This document shows positions 45,875 through 59,360 of a stretch of 64,000 nt of DNA, piece by piece. Source of the DNA: Gloeopeniophorella convolvens (Eukaryota > Basidiomycota > Agaricomycetes > Russulales). Made by a program: the position numbers and the translations under genes. The stretch's first letter is position 1. Every line of letters begins with the position of its first letter. The stretch covers positions 248,001-312,000 of the forward strand of contig WTXD01000021.1 in NCBI GenBank assembly GCA_022496205.1. Reading direction: 5' to 3'. The notes under the pieces are model-generated. The model did no database searches. It had not been told where the DNA came from and was given only the letters and a program-made list of their open reading frames with translations.

Positions 45875-47969
45875 ATGGCACGCGCCGCATCCTCAGCAGC
45901 CCCTGCTCCGCCGTCCCGACCTGAGAGCCCCGCCGAAGAACTGGACGAGGTCACCCCAACTTCCTTCGAGAACATGTCAGACATGCTCATAATACTCCTT
46001 CAAGACGCCCTTCTTTGATTCGGTGGATGAGCTGCAACAGCATGTACGTCGACGTGTCTGGAGGCGCATATATGCGCATACATGTGCTTCGGGTGCATTG
46101 ACGCATGATCTGCCAGGGTATCAACGTGCAGGATATCCTGAAGCTCAAGGCATGAGCCATCTTGATAGGTGTCACCTTCGCGTGCTGAGACATCCTCCAG
46201 GCTGCCGCAATCAACACCGTGTCGGGCGTCAATATGACCACCCGGAGACAGATGCTGAAGATCAAGGTGCGGATTCCCCGCATTTACGTATTGTTGGGGA
46301 AGCGCTCATATCCCGCACGGCAGGGCATGTCCGAAGCTAAAGTTGAGAAAATCAAAGTAAGCTGAGCACGCGCCAGATGTCACAGCATATATGCGCACAC
46401 TTTGATCCTCCGTCGCAGGAAGCAGCCCACAAGATCGTCGTGGGTCATATTTCCCTAGCCACAGCCTAGCGTGCTGATCGCGGTTTAGGGCACCTCCTTT
46501 GCTACGGGCCTCGAGCTGCAAGAGAAACGCAAGCGCGTGCTGGTCGTCAGCACAGGCAGTAAATCTGTCGACGGAATGCTTGGAGGCGCGTCCACTGGGG
46601 TACACCTGATTCGCGACGTTGACTTGCGACCTACAGGTGGCCTCACGTCACAGTCCATAACCGAAGGAAGGTGTGAAGAAGCTGCCGCGCGTTGTACTGA
46701 CGTCACCAACAGTGTACGGCGAGTACCGCACAGGGAAGACGCAGCTCGCCCACACAATGAGCGTAGTAGCGCAGCTGCCGCCAGAGCTTGGCGGAGCTTC
46801 CGGAAAGGTATGTTCAAAGACGGCCGGGTCATAGACCGTTACCAGAACGCTGGGCTTCTTTGCAGGTCGCCTATATCGACACAGAAGGTCTGTCCGAGTG
46901 ATTTTTCTGCGTCATGCGAACTTCGAAGTGCTCACATATTGGCTTTAGGCACGTTCCGGCCCGACCGCATTAAGTCCATTGCAGATCGGTTTGGCGTAAA
47001 CGGGGACATGGCTCTCGAAAACATCCTATATGGTACGATGGCGCCAAAGGCCGCTCGTAAACCCAGGCTAAAGAAGCATCTCAGCCCGCGCGTTCAACAG
47101 CGAACACCAGGTAGGATTCGCACCTCGAAAGCTGGCGACGCCAGAATATGGATTGAGAACGTTCTCAGATGGAGCTTATCAACGAATGCTCCCAACGATT
47201 CGCGGAAGACAAAGACTTTCGCCTGCTTGTGGGTGGATCACCAACATTCCGCGCATCACTACATGAGCCGTCTGCATCGAAAGATCGTCGATAGCATAAT
47301 GGCCTTGTTCCGCGTCGACTTCTCGGGCCGCGGTGAGCTCAGCGAGAGGCAGCAGAAGGTGAGGGCATGTGTGTGTGTTTTGATCCTGTTTACTCACAAG
47401 TCATTGCAGCTGGCGCAAGTGCGATCGTTGATTATACAAGTATGACAGACGCTCACAGATTCACCCCAGATGCTTTCGAAGTTATCGAAGTTATCAGAAG
47501 AATATAACGCAAGGCACTCACCCTGTTAGATCTTCATACGGCTCATGTTAAGACACCACAGGTCGCTATACTGATTACTAACCAAGTGCAATGTCAGTAA
47601 CTTTCTATCTTTCCTAGTCGACCTTACCTTATCACGTTCACAAATTCGCAGCCGATCCGGGAGCGACGATGACTTTCGTCGCCGGCGGTGCCTTGAAACC
47701 CATAGGCGGCCACATCCTGTCACATGCCTCTGCAACGAGGATCTTTCTACGAAAAGGTGCGTTCTTCTAACCGGATGTTCAGGCGAAGGGTCGGTGTTGG
47801 TACCTTCCATTCTGTGGCGCTGGTATCCTTTTCATCTAGTACTAACCACAATTGAAATGGGGAGACAGGCAGAGCCGAGGAGCGTGTCGCAAAGCTCGTC
47901 GATAGCCCCGACAAGCCCGAGTCAGAAGCTTCATACAAGCTCGACGAAGGCGGCTGGGCGGATGTGTGA
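45875..47969 (+). CDS. DMC1: Meiotic recombinase Dmc1
   Basis: RecA-family strand-exchange protein of meiosis. About 16 exons spell a full DMC1: [80 protein letters not shown], Walker [99 protein letters not shown] and [15 protein letters not shown]. It ends GGWADV at the stop 47967-47969. The helix-hairpin-helix wording separates it from RAD51. Three introns need GC donors (46150-46200, 46586-46636, 47509-47561). One (46667-46712) needs a GA donor, or a 4-bp duplication has broken the frame. Otherwise intact. Confidence 0.9.
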
Positions 47970-48237
47970 TAGGCGGTGGATCAGCGGGGAAGCAGGTCGG
48001 AGCTGTGGCTGCCCCTGCAAGCCTCATAGTTCGCCGGCACAGAATTCATCCGAGACGAGCCCTGCAGTTGAATCGAAGACGCGCACTCCTGGTAGTATCC
48101 TTTCTTGTTGTATTCACACGATGAACGGAATGTGTAACCGAGCATGAGGAGGCCGTGGCCAATGCTTCCTTTTGCAGAACTAGCCTTCGTCCTCCGGGCC
48201 GAGCGAGATCTCAGACACCACCACGACAATCCCAGCC

Positions 48238-48972
48238 ATGTCAATACCCAAAGCACTGCTTCTCGTGTTTTCTGACCCTGGAACCGACATTCCAGAAGCA
48301 GAGTATCACGATTGGTATGATAACGAACACATTCCTCTGCGAGTGCAGATCCCTGCCTTCAAATCGTGGGCGCGCGCGGAGCAATCGGATGGCGAGCAGC
48401 CGCGATGGGCAGCGTTCTTCGACGTTGATTCGGTGCAGGATCTCTACAGGCCTCCTTACAGCGAGCTTCCAAAGACTCGGAGCGACAGGGAGAACGACAT
48501 CTGGTCCAAGTTGGCGGTCATCGATCGAAGGTTCTACGAGGAGTACGCGGGACTTCACCCCGGCCTGCCTCCGTCCGCCGAGTTCGACCCGCGCCAGCCA
48601 GGCCGGCACCTGGTCTTCGTGTCCAACGAGGTAGCGCCCGGGGCAGAGGAGGAGTACAACAAGTGGTACGACGAAGAGCACATCCCGCTGCTGGCCAAGG
48701 CGCCCGGTTGGGTCAGGAGTCGGCGGTTCGTGCTTCGGGACGCGCAGAAGACTGGAACAGCTGTCAAGAGTGCGCAGGAGAAGCCACCGAAGTACTTGGC
48801 CATCCACGAATGGGCGTCAGAGGCGCGGAAGGGCAGTGAAGAGTACGATCGTGCGATGAGCACGGCGTGGCGGGCAGCGGTGATGCAGCATGTAACGCGG
48901 CGGGAGAGGCGCGAGTTTACGCTTTACCGTGCGTGGACGAGGACAGAGGAATCTGGGGTGACTTCTGTTTGA
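48238..48972 (+). CDS. EthD/dimeric alpha-beta barrel-like protein, two repeats
   Basis: Single-exon gene of 244 codons, unusual in this intron-rich window. Two matching segments, EYHDWYDNEHIPLRV near residue 21 and EYNKWYDEEHIPLLAKAPGW near residue 137, show an internal duplication of a ferredoxin-like barrel. The E-(Y)-x-x-WYD-x-EHIPL motif is that of EthD-type and related small barrel proteins. Several of these support oxygenase or tailoring reactions in secondary metabolism, others have no known role. It ends 326 bp before the halogenase gene on the same strand. I do not claim a function. Confidence 0.75.
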   Translation: MSIPKALLLVFSDPGTDIPEAEYHDWYDNEHIPLRVQIPAFKSWARAEQSDGEQPRWAAFFDVDSVQDLYRPPYSELPKTRSDRENDIWSKLAVIDRRFYEEYAGLHPGLPPSAEFDPRQPGRHLVFVSNEVAPGAEEEYNKWYDEEHIPLLAKAPGWVRSRRFVLRDAQKTGTAVKSAQEKPPKYLAIHEWASEARKGSEEYDRAMSTAWRAAVMQHVTRRERREFTLYRAWTRTEESGVTSV

Positions 48973-49298
48973 TAGGTGTAGATGCATGTTGTATACCGAG
49001 TCGGCGGCGCACGCGCTGCGGGAGCGAGGAAGACGACGACAGCGCCCGGTGGCGGCGCAGCTTTGTTTGAGCCTGTCTGTGGCTGTCTGTGGTGTCGAGC
49101 GAGGAACGAGGACGCCGCCAAGGCAGCGGCCCAGGGCGCGCACACGTGATGGGATCGGGCGCGCCTTCTCCAAGAACGCGTCCTCCAAGAATGGATATCG
49201 ACCTTCCGTACCAGTACCTTCACGGCTTGTCTTGCCCAGTCCATAACAGAGGACCTTAAGATGGCCTCTCGCAGCTCTCTCTCCTCCCAGCACTCGCC
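48973..49298. promoter_or_regulatory. Spacer EthD-like gene - halogenase
   Basis: 326 bp holding the 3' UTR of one gene and the promoter of the next. An E-box ACACGTGATG lies near 49142. Confidence 0.45.
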
Positions 49299-51959
<2,661 letters not shown>

Positions 51960-52132
51960 TCCCAAAGTATCGCTGCCCCCGCTCATTGTGTGTGGCCCAG
52001 GCTGTGGCCGACTGGACTGCGGTAGCAGAAGGTAGCCAAGATAGAATCATGATCATGCATTGAAATACCCCTACAATATAGCAATATAGATGATACGTCC
52101 ACATAACAAGCACGGTAGCAGCGGGGGTTAGT

Positions 52133-54064
52133 CTATGACACGTCTAGTCTTAACAGGGCAAAGAGAAGCACTGCTGCGTTGCATACGGGGCACCGTGCGT
52201 TCTCGCGTACCTCCTCGACGATGCACGCGTTGCAGAAGACGTGGCCGCAGGCGGTGGCGGTGATCTCACGACAAGGGTCCGCGCGGCACACGCGGCAATG
52301 GAACGGCGACCGCACCGCGATGGCGGCAGCAGCGGCAGCCCTCTGGGCTCGCGCAACGGACGGCGACACGCCCGGTGCAGGAAGGAAGCGCCGCTCGGCA
52401 GCGACCGGGACGTACGCGACAGCGTGCGCGGGCGCGTAGGCGAAGGTGGGCCCATCGGCAGGCGAGACGCTCGGAACGCTCGACACGCTCGGCGTGCGCG
52501 GCGAGGGCGTTGGCGTATCGAAGTCGACGACGGACTGCAGCGGAGAGCCCTTGAGCAGGTGGAAGTTGGCGAGGTCACCCGAGGGCGTCTCGGCGACGGA
52601 CACCTTGGAGCGCGCGGAGGACGGCTGCGGGGGCATCAGGGCGGCTTTGCGCGCGGGCGTTACAGGGGCTGGTTGGGGAGGCGGCGAAGGCGGCGGCGAG
52701 GGTGAGGACGGTGGCGAGGGCGAGACGATGAAGGGCGGGGTGACGACTGCTGGCGAGCGCCGGTGGACCTCTGAGTAGGCGGTTGGGATGCTCTGCTGGG
52801 ATGGCCGGGCATACGATTGGAGGGGCACGCGAGAGGTGGCTGAGGAGCTGCCGCTGCGGCTAGTCGACGGGGTGAAGGAAGTAAGACTCGGGGGAGTGTA
52901 ATATAGCTCTGAGGGATCGTCTGAGACGGTGGTGCCCATACTGGTGCTTGCGCGACTCAATGGGGGGCGGCCTGGGGTGGCACGCTCTGCACCAACGACG
53001 ATTGAACTGGGTCGAGAGCCTGATGGGCGATATGTCCTTGTCATTGGAGGGCTGGGGGAGCGTGCGGTGGGCGGAGTACTCTGGCACTTGATTTATCAGC
53101 GCTGCGAAGGTTCAGCAAGCGGGGCGAGTAACATACCGTGCCCGAATGCCTCAAAGTGGCTTGCGCGTCATCCCGCGGGAGGTGTGTTATGGTAAAATGC
53201 TGCACGTGGATCATGAATGAAATGTCCATTGGTTTATGACACATAGAAAATACCTCGACAAGTGCAGAGGTGTCTTTGAACTGCGCGGGGCAGAACTCGC
53301 ATCTACGGTGACTGGATGAGTCTTTTTCGTGTGCCTTCAAAGCTTCTTCCGAAAGGAACTGAGCGGAGCATATCCCACATTGCAGCTCAGAGTGCAGCGC
53401 AGAGTTATGCTGGCCGGTTCGTCATTTTAGAGGGCTGCCACCAGACAGAACAACGCCTCGCACCTCGTTGTACTCCGCTTCGGTTGCGAAGCCGACGCTA
53501 CATCGATCACACGTGGGGTGGGCACGCGAGGCGAGGTAGTGCTTGTCGAGGTCGCTCTCGTACAAAAGCGCGCCACAGCAGCGCACTTTCGGATGGGCGT
53601 TCGTGATGTGCTGGTGGGTGGAATGAACATACTGTCAAATGAGCTTCGGACAAGCGCCCACCTCGACCAGGGCGGCCGCGTCGGCAGCGCCCGCCTCGCA
53701 TAGGGTGCAGTTCGGGTGTGCGGACGAGGCGCGCCAGTGTTGGTCGAGCGCTCCCTGCGACTTGTATCGCCGTTTGCAAGGCTGGCACAAGACGACGTGC
53801 TTTGCTTCGGCGTGCTGCGTTACCGGGATGAATTTGGATGTGTGTGCAAATGAGTGACTTCGAAGTACGTACCTGATCAAGCGCCGCAGAGTCTTTGAAC
53901 ACCCGGAAACAGACAGTGCAAATTGGGTGCACTGGTCTGTACTGCCGTGCGTGTTCTATGAGGGCCTCAGCACTGGGGAAGGTCCGATTCCAGGTGGGTA
54001 ATGGACAGTGAACGGCAGGACACGATAGCATAGTGTCTCGGGTCGGCTTGATGTTCATGTCCAT
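52133..54064 (-). CDS. Zinc-finger protein: N-terminal C2H2-like repeats plus C-terminal RING
   Basis: Probable E3 ubiquitin ligase. The ATG at 54064 gives MDMNIKPTRDTM. Then come several spaced Cys/His units: CTVCFRVFKDSAALDQH; CQPCKRRYKSQGALDQH; CTLCEAGAADAAALVEH; CDRCSVGFATEAEYN; CGICSAQFLSEEALKAHE; and CEFCPAQFKDTSALVE. Each spans an exon border in the same way, suggesting tandem exon duplication. A long disordered Ser/Pro-rich middle follows (52420-53050). The RING is CRVCRADPCREITATACGHV then FCNACIVEEVRENARCPVC, just before the stop at 52133. Family members with this layout are common in Agaricomycetes, but I know of no characterised one. Confidence 0.82.
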
Positions 54065-54176
54065 GTTCAAGTCCAAGTTTAGGCAACCTCCTGTTCAGCT
54101 CGTGTTTAAATTGCTGCTATAGGAACTACACATTCTCACACGTCGTCAAGGCCTTTATCGTGATAAGATAAAACAT

Positions 54177-54257
54177 GGCCGCCTGGCGAAATGGCATCGC
54201 GTCTGACTACGATTCGTCGAAATCAGGAGATTGCAGGTTCGACCCCTGCGGTGGTCA
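54177..54257 (+). tRNA. tRNA-Arg (anticodon ACG) with 9-nt intron
   Basis: Acceptor arms GGCCGCC and GGTGGTC pair with two G-T. The T arm is TGCAG-GTTCGAC-CCCTGCG-like. Anticodon stem TCTGA/TCAGG encloses CTACGA, then intron TTCGTCGAA (54213-54221), then A. The anticodon ACG decodes CGU/CGC after A-to-I change. The intron position after base 37 is canonical; its 9-nt length is short. Confidence 0.88.
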
Positions 54258-54266
54258 TTTTCTTTT
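54258..54266 (+). terminator. RNA polymerase III terminator of tRNA-Arg
   Basis: Two TTTT runs split by one C, immediately after the mature end. Confidence 0.7.
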
Positions 54267-54431
54267 GTCGTCTCGTCTTTTTCGTTCCACGCTTTCCTCG
54301 CCCCACAGTCTGCTAGCACCCCACCGCACCAGACCAGCAGGGTGACCACACGGCTTATAAAGATGTCCCTTGCGCAGCCGCCATTGATTAGAGGATTATG
54401 TAGAATACTTTCCTGCCTACCAGCACTAGCC

Positions 54432-57400
54432 TCACTGCGCTAGGTTGGCTTGCATCATCGCCGCTTCCTCCTCCACATCTGCCTCATCCGCCATGTCCCA
54501 GAAGCTCTGCTCGACGGCTCGGAGATATGCAGACATCTTCCAGAGGTCGCCTACCCGCACACGCGCGTGGTCCATCGCCAAGGCCACGTTAGGTCGGAAG
54601 TCGATACCGTCTCCCCTTGGGGAGGCAAAGTAGCGCGGGACTGTTGGGTACCGCGAGGAGAAATGGGTCAGAAGGACGTTTTCGGCCCGCATCCTAGATT
54701 CCTTGTCAGGCACGTGGCTTAGGTAGCGGCGTCAAACCTACCGCGCGCCCACATTGATAGCCTGGCTGACGGTGCTGTGGGCCTTCGCGAAGGCCATATC
54801 TTCCTGGTCGTTGCCCATGGTTGCTTCGTGGATCAGTAGGGTTGCGTTCTGACCGGCCTGGACCAAGGCCTCGCAGGGCATGGTGTCGCCCGAGTACCTA
54901 TCGACTGGCTGTGAGATATGCGCTAAGAGATTCAGTCGGGACATACACGAGGCGCCAACCGTCCCTATGCGTCATTATCGAACCAAGGGCTTTGGTGCGA
55001 TGGGCAACGTCGACGGTGTTGAGCTGCGCCAGTCCCAATGCGTCGCACAGCATCTTGGCAGCTTCTCTCGAGCTGTACAAAGTAGCGGTCAGCCTGTCAG
55101 ACTCGACATGTGACAAAACACAGGCCTCACTGATCCACGTTCTTCCAACCGGGCTCTTTGGATTTATAGATCTGCTTCACATTCAGCGCTTCGCTCAGGA
55201 TGGGTATAACGCCATTCGACGTTTCCGTCGACTCTGATAGCCCAAGGTCTTCCAGTTCCGCAAACTCGCGGAGGCACAAGTGGACCTGCATGGTCGTAAC
55301 GAGATAGAGCGGCTCTGAGGGCGGGGGGTCAAGCTTGGAGAGTTCATCAGAAAAGTCCGATAGCTCAGGACAAGCAACGACGGACCTTCTTCCGCATTGC
55401 AAGGATTTTGGCAAGCCCAATATGGTGGTCGGCGTGGGCGTGGCTAACGAAGACGCACTTCAACCCGCGCAGGGCATGCCAAACGTTCGACGGGTTGGCG
55501 GGATCCATGCCAAAGCACCGCGTCATCTGACCCCATGTCCCCTCGCCAGCATCGAGCAGGACGTTACCCCAATCAGGGATTTGTACCAAATGTCCTGATA
55601 CTGTTCCAATAAAATTAGCTCAGGGAAGGAAGAATGGTTGGGGGTGTCACCATTGCGGTAGCGACTACTGATCGCGCTATTTGTTCCAAGCGAGATCACG
55701 ACCAGTTCGTCTCCGGGTTTGGGTGGACGGCCGGCAAGCTCGGCCATTCGGGAGCTTACTACCCGCTGGGCTTTCGAGAACTTTTCTCTGGTCTCCGACG
55801 AAAGCTCAAGGGGCATCTCCGACGCTACAACGGGATGAAACCTGTCTCTGGCTGCCAGTAGGGGATCCGTGGCGAGAAGTCGTGGCGGACGGACGTCGAC
55901 AACCGCGTGAGACTCCATGAACGAGGTCAACGGGGGAAGTGAAGGAACCACTAGGGCGACAAAGGCGCATCAGTATGACGGTCGCGTGGACTCTGCAAAT
56001 AAGATTTACAAGCAAGTTCCTTTTGAGGAGTGGTGTTGTAATGGAGAAGGGGGAACATGTTCGGGTCTAGCTGGTTGAGCCTGAGTTGACTGAGCCCCGC
56101 ACTTGTGAAGGTGAGAGGATCTGGGCTGTGGTCCGCCGAGCTGACCACATGTTGGGTCTCGGATGAGAAGCCATTCATGAACAGCTTGTACCGCTCGTCT
56201 TCTAATACACCAGGGCCGAGGATGTGGTGTATGATGTGCACGACTTGGTCTTTCTGTTCGTCGACCTTTTTCACTCTGAAGGACGAATAGGCAGGCGTAT
56301 CGAAGGCGGAGGTCAAAGAGTCGATATGGCTCGGTGATGGGACGTCCAGGACCATGACAATCTAGCAGTCACTCAGTAGCGCCAGGGCGCGAGATCCTAT
56401 GGAACGCACCTTCGTAGACTCGTTCTCGCCGAGGCAATCCTCAGGTCTCACTGTCCGTTCGATCTTGCCACCAGAACCGTCGTCGACCATGAAAGTAACT
56501 GTTTCCCCTCGAGCCACCTGACCTCGTCGCGGACCGAACAACCCAAGTTCCGCCGCACGCTCAGCATTGAACTTGCCACGGACGCGAGGACCAACTATGA
56601 TATAAGACGTGGCAGCGCCACGAATGGACGGCGTGAACTTGGGCAGCTGCTTAATTGAACCCGCGGGAGTTGAACTCCTACGACCACGTCCCGGGGGCTT
56701 GCCTTGGCTCCTCAGGGCATCTTCAGCCCAATGCGGTACCTGGGGCAGAGACGCGGCGGCAGCGTCTTGAGAACCACTTGAAGCACCCCCCGCCACTTGC
56801 TTCTGCTTGCCCTTCTTTACGGTCTTGGGCGGAGGTTCTACCCAAGTGAACATATGGTCGATAATCAGCCGTCGCCACGCGTCGGCCTCGTCTCCTTCAA
56901 GAGTGTAAGGGTCGAACTGGGGATCATTGCGATACCGGTCCATCAGTGAGGAGCCGTTCTGGGGAGCACCGGCTGGCACGGAGGAGTCGAGAGAGATGCG
57001 CTTCGATGGTGAGTCCGGAGATCGGGAGCGTTTCCGCTTCGAGGAGCGTTCTGGCGCGTCCCAGAGAACATCGTCCTTTGAGCTCGTCTCCTCCACGGGT
57101 TGGGGGGAAGGAACCACGGGGATAGAGAACACAGTTATGTTCTCATCCTTGAAAACGGGGACAGGTTCTTGTTGGGACGCGGTGAGGACGCTGGGAACCT
57201 CTTCAACCTTGAGACCTAGTGTCTTCCTAGTCATAAGAGATTAAGACGAGAGGTGTGGAGATAGACGATGGACCAACCGGAATGTATGAAGACGCATGGA
57301 CGCGATGAGGTGGAGTAGACCTTTCGGACCGACTACGTCCATGACCCGAGGGCTACCGTCAGCTACTGACATGAAAAGACCTGTATATGCAACGCGCGGT

Positions 57401-57658
57401 GAGCATCTGAGGATAGCGACGCAGCCAACGCGCCAGCAGAGAGACGACGCACGTACCTGGAACACCGCTCGACCTCTGCGTCCCAAGCTGCGTCATAAAC
57501 AGCGCCTTGACTTTCTTCCACCCCCTCCCGCTCTGCATTACGGCGCGCGTGGTGTTCTCACCGGCATTAAAAATGTACTTCGCCGAGTCGAAGGTGATTA
57601 CAATAGATGGTTCCGTGTCGGATGAGAGTGTGGTATAGACCGAGGTTGACCAGTTCAT
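54432..57658 (-). CDS. TRZ1: Long-form tRNase Z (3' tRNA endonuclease)
   Basis: Removes 3' trailers from pre-tRNA in nucleus and mitochondria. The N-terminal half starts [20 protein letters not shown] and [20 protein letters not shown], then [20 protein letters not shown] and [17 protein letters not shown] disordered Ser/Lys linker follows (about 56650-57100). The C-terminal metallo-beta-lactamase half has [30 protein letters not shown] and the zinc motif [12 protein letters not shown]. Then come [17 protein letters not shown] sequence ([20 protein letters not shown]) and [20 protein letters not shown]. The upstream frame to 57772 is Arg/Ser-rich like a mitochondrial presequence but has no ATG; ATG 57658 is used. 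Two-lobed length fits ELAC2/Trz1. Confidence 0.93.
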
Positions 57659-57960
57659 TTTCTTGGTTTCGCCGACGGCGGCTGGGACATGCAAGGAGCG
57701 TAGTGAGCGGTGACGGATAACCGAATACAGGGGGCGACTATGCGAGCATAGCGCACGTAAGTGGGTGAACACCGGAATGTCTAGCTGTCTATGGGGAAAT
57801 AGATAGAAAGAAGATGCGGCGCGGGAGACTGGTGCAGGTCACAAGAGCTGCACGATGCCAGGGGCCGGAGGGGACGTCGGAGAGCTGAACTTGGTCCTGC
57901 ACTCGCTTGCCGACCTGCACGTAATCCTGACTCCCATTTAGCGCCCCCTCTCGTTTGAAT
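57659..57960. promoter_or_regulatory. Divergent promoter TRZ1 / DCS1
   Basis: 302 bp between opposite start codons of two RNA-processing genes. No clear TATA box. Confidence 0.55.
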
Positions 57961-59225
57961 ATGGCCTTTGATCTTAGCCGCTTTACGTTCGAGCGTGTGT
58001 TGAACGACGGTGAGCTTGCCAGCGGCCCCCAGCTCGACTTTTCACCAACGCAATCGCGACTGTAGATCCTGCCGCGCACAGTGTCACCTTGCTCGGGATC
58101 CTCAGGTCTCCTGATGACTCGGACGGCCAGGGAAGCACCGCGATAGTCCGCATGGAAAAGACGGCGCTGCCATCCTTCTCTGACGGACTCATATCCGCGG
58201 TCAAGATCATCGACAGCACCGACATTGTAAACGCTGCGCCATAGCTCGGTGGGGTGCCCTGCTGATCTCCACATTGTTTAGTATACGTGGATGTTCGGAT
58301 GGTTAGGCTATTCTTCAGATAGACCGGACGTCAAGATCAACGTCGTATGCCCCGCCACGGACGTGCATATACGCAAGGTTCATCTCAAGTTCTTTGTAGG
58401 CTTGAAGTAACGCAGCCACCGACTTTTCTGCAGTACTCCAGGCAGCAGGTGCATATTGTGCGAGAAACGCCCGCGCTCTACGAGCGTGTCGTCAGACCTT
58501 ACATCGACACGTTCCCAGCTTCGCGCACGAAATGGTCAGTCCACCCGCCGCGTCACTGGCTAGCTCACAGACCGACCGTGCAGGATAGACGAGATCATCT
58601 CCGGCCGCTCCGAAGCTGAGAAAGTCGTCTTCCGCTCGCCAGAGACAGACGTGCACGGCTTCCTCATCTTGCCCGACATGAAGTGGGATCTGACGACCGT
58701 CACATCGCTGTACCTCGTCGCGCTGATGCTGCTGCCGGACATCAAGTGCCTGCGGGACCTCAGCCGCGCGCATCTGCCGTTGCTTCGCTCTATCCGACGC
58801 GAGGCCGCAAGAGCGGTCAAGGCGCGGTGGGGCCTGGACTCGACGGAACTGCGTCTGTTCGTGCACTACCAGCCTAGCTACTGTGAGTCCGTTGCTGCCT
58901 CGGTCGACGCGGAAGCACAGTTGCCGATCTGCCTCAGACCACTTCCATGTTCATATTGTGAACGCGAACCACACGGGTCTCATGGGAATGACGGTTGGCC
59001 AGGCCCACCTTCTGGACGACATCATCTCTCTGGTGCGCTTCGGAGGTTCCAGCTCGTCGGCCATCACACCTCTGACTTGGCATCGAACAGCTGGAGCTAG
59101 ATCTGGAATCAGGACCCTCCATCTTCCAGCGCGTGACGCTCTCGTACGGCCTCGGAGAGCAGCACGGTTTCTTCGCAGCCATGAAAACAGCTCAGTCGCA
59201 GCTTCTTGACGAGTCGTATGCATAG
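57961..59225 (+). CDS. DCS1: Scavenger mRNA decapping enzyme DcpS
   Basis: HIT-family pyrophosphatase that hydrolyses the m7G cap left after 3'-5' mRNA decay. Exon 1 MAFDLSRFTFERVLND, then AAHSVTLLGILRSPDDSDGQ and IVRMEKTALPSFSD. Next YTWMFGWLGYSSDRPDVKIN, KYSRQQVHIVRETPALYERV, WIDEIISGRSEAEKVVF, DVHGFLILPDMKWD and LYLVALMLLPDIKCLRDL. The catalytic HIT site is VHYQPSYYHFHVHIVNANH, interrupted by an intron between the two adjacent Tyr codons. Six introns are canonical and in frame. It ends QLLDESYA, stop 59223-59225. Length about 320 codons, as usual. Confidence 0.94.
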
Positions 59226-59360
59226 ATCAGGGTCGTGCTACAGAAGGGGCAGGATGGGGGTACTATGATACAGAAGATTCCACCTTTCATGTCGGTATAC
59301 GAGTAGCAATTACGCAGAATAAAAGATGGAATAAATCACCAATCGTCGTGAAGGGACGGC

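Noticed and set aside
45875..47969. RAD51 instead of DMC1
   Set aside because: The helix-hairpin-helix wording ([36 protein letters not shown]) and the C-terminus fit DMC1, not RAD51.
57789..58274. Minus-strand frames opposite DCS1
   Set aside because: The plus-strand exons give a full DcpS; the antisense frames have no family features.
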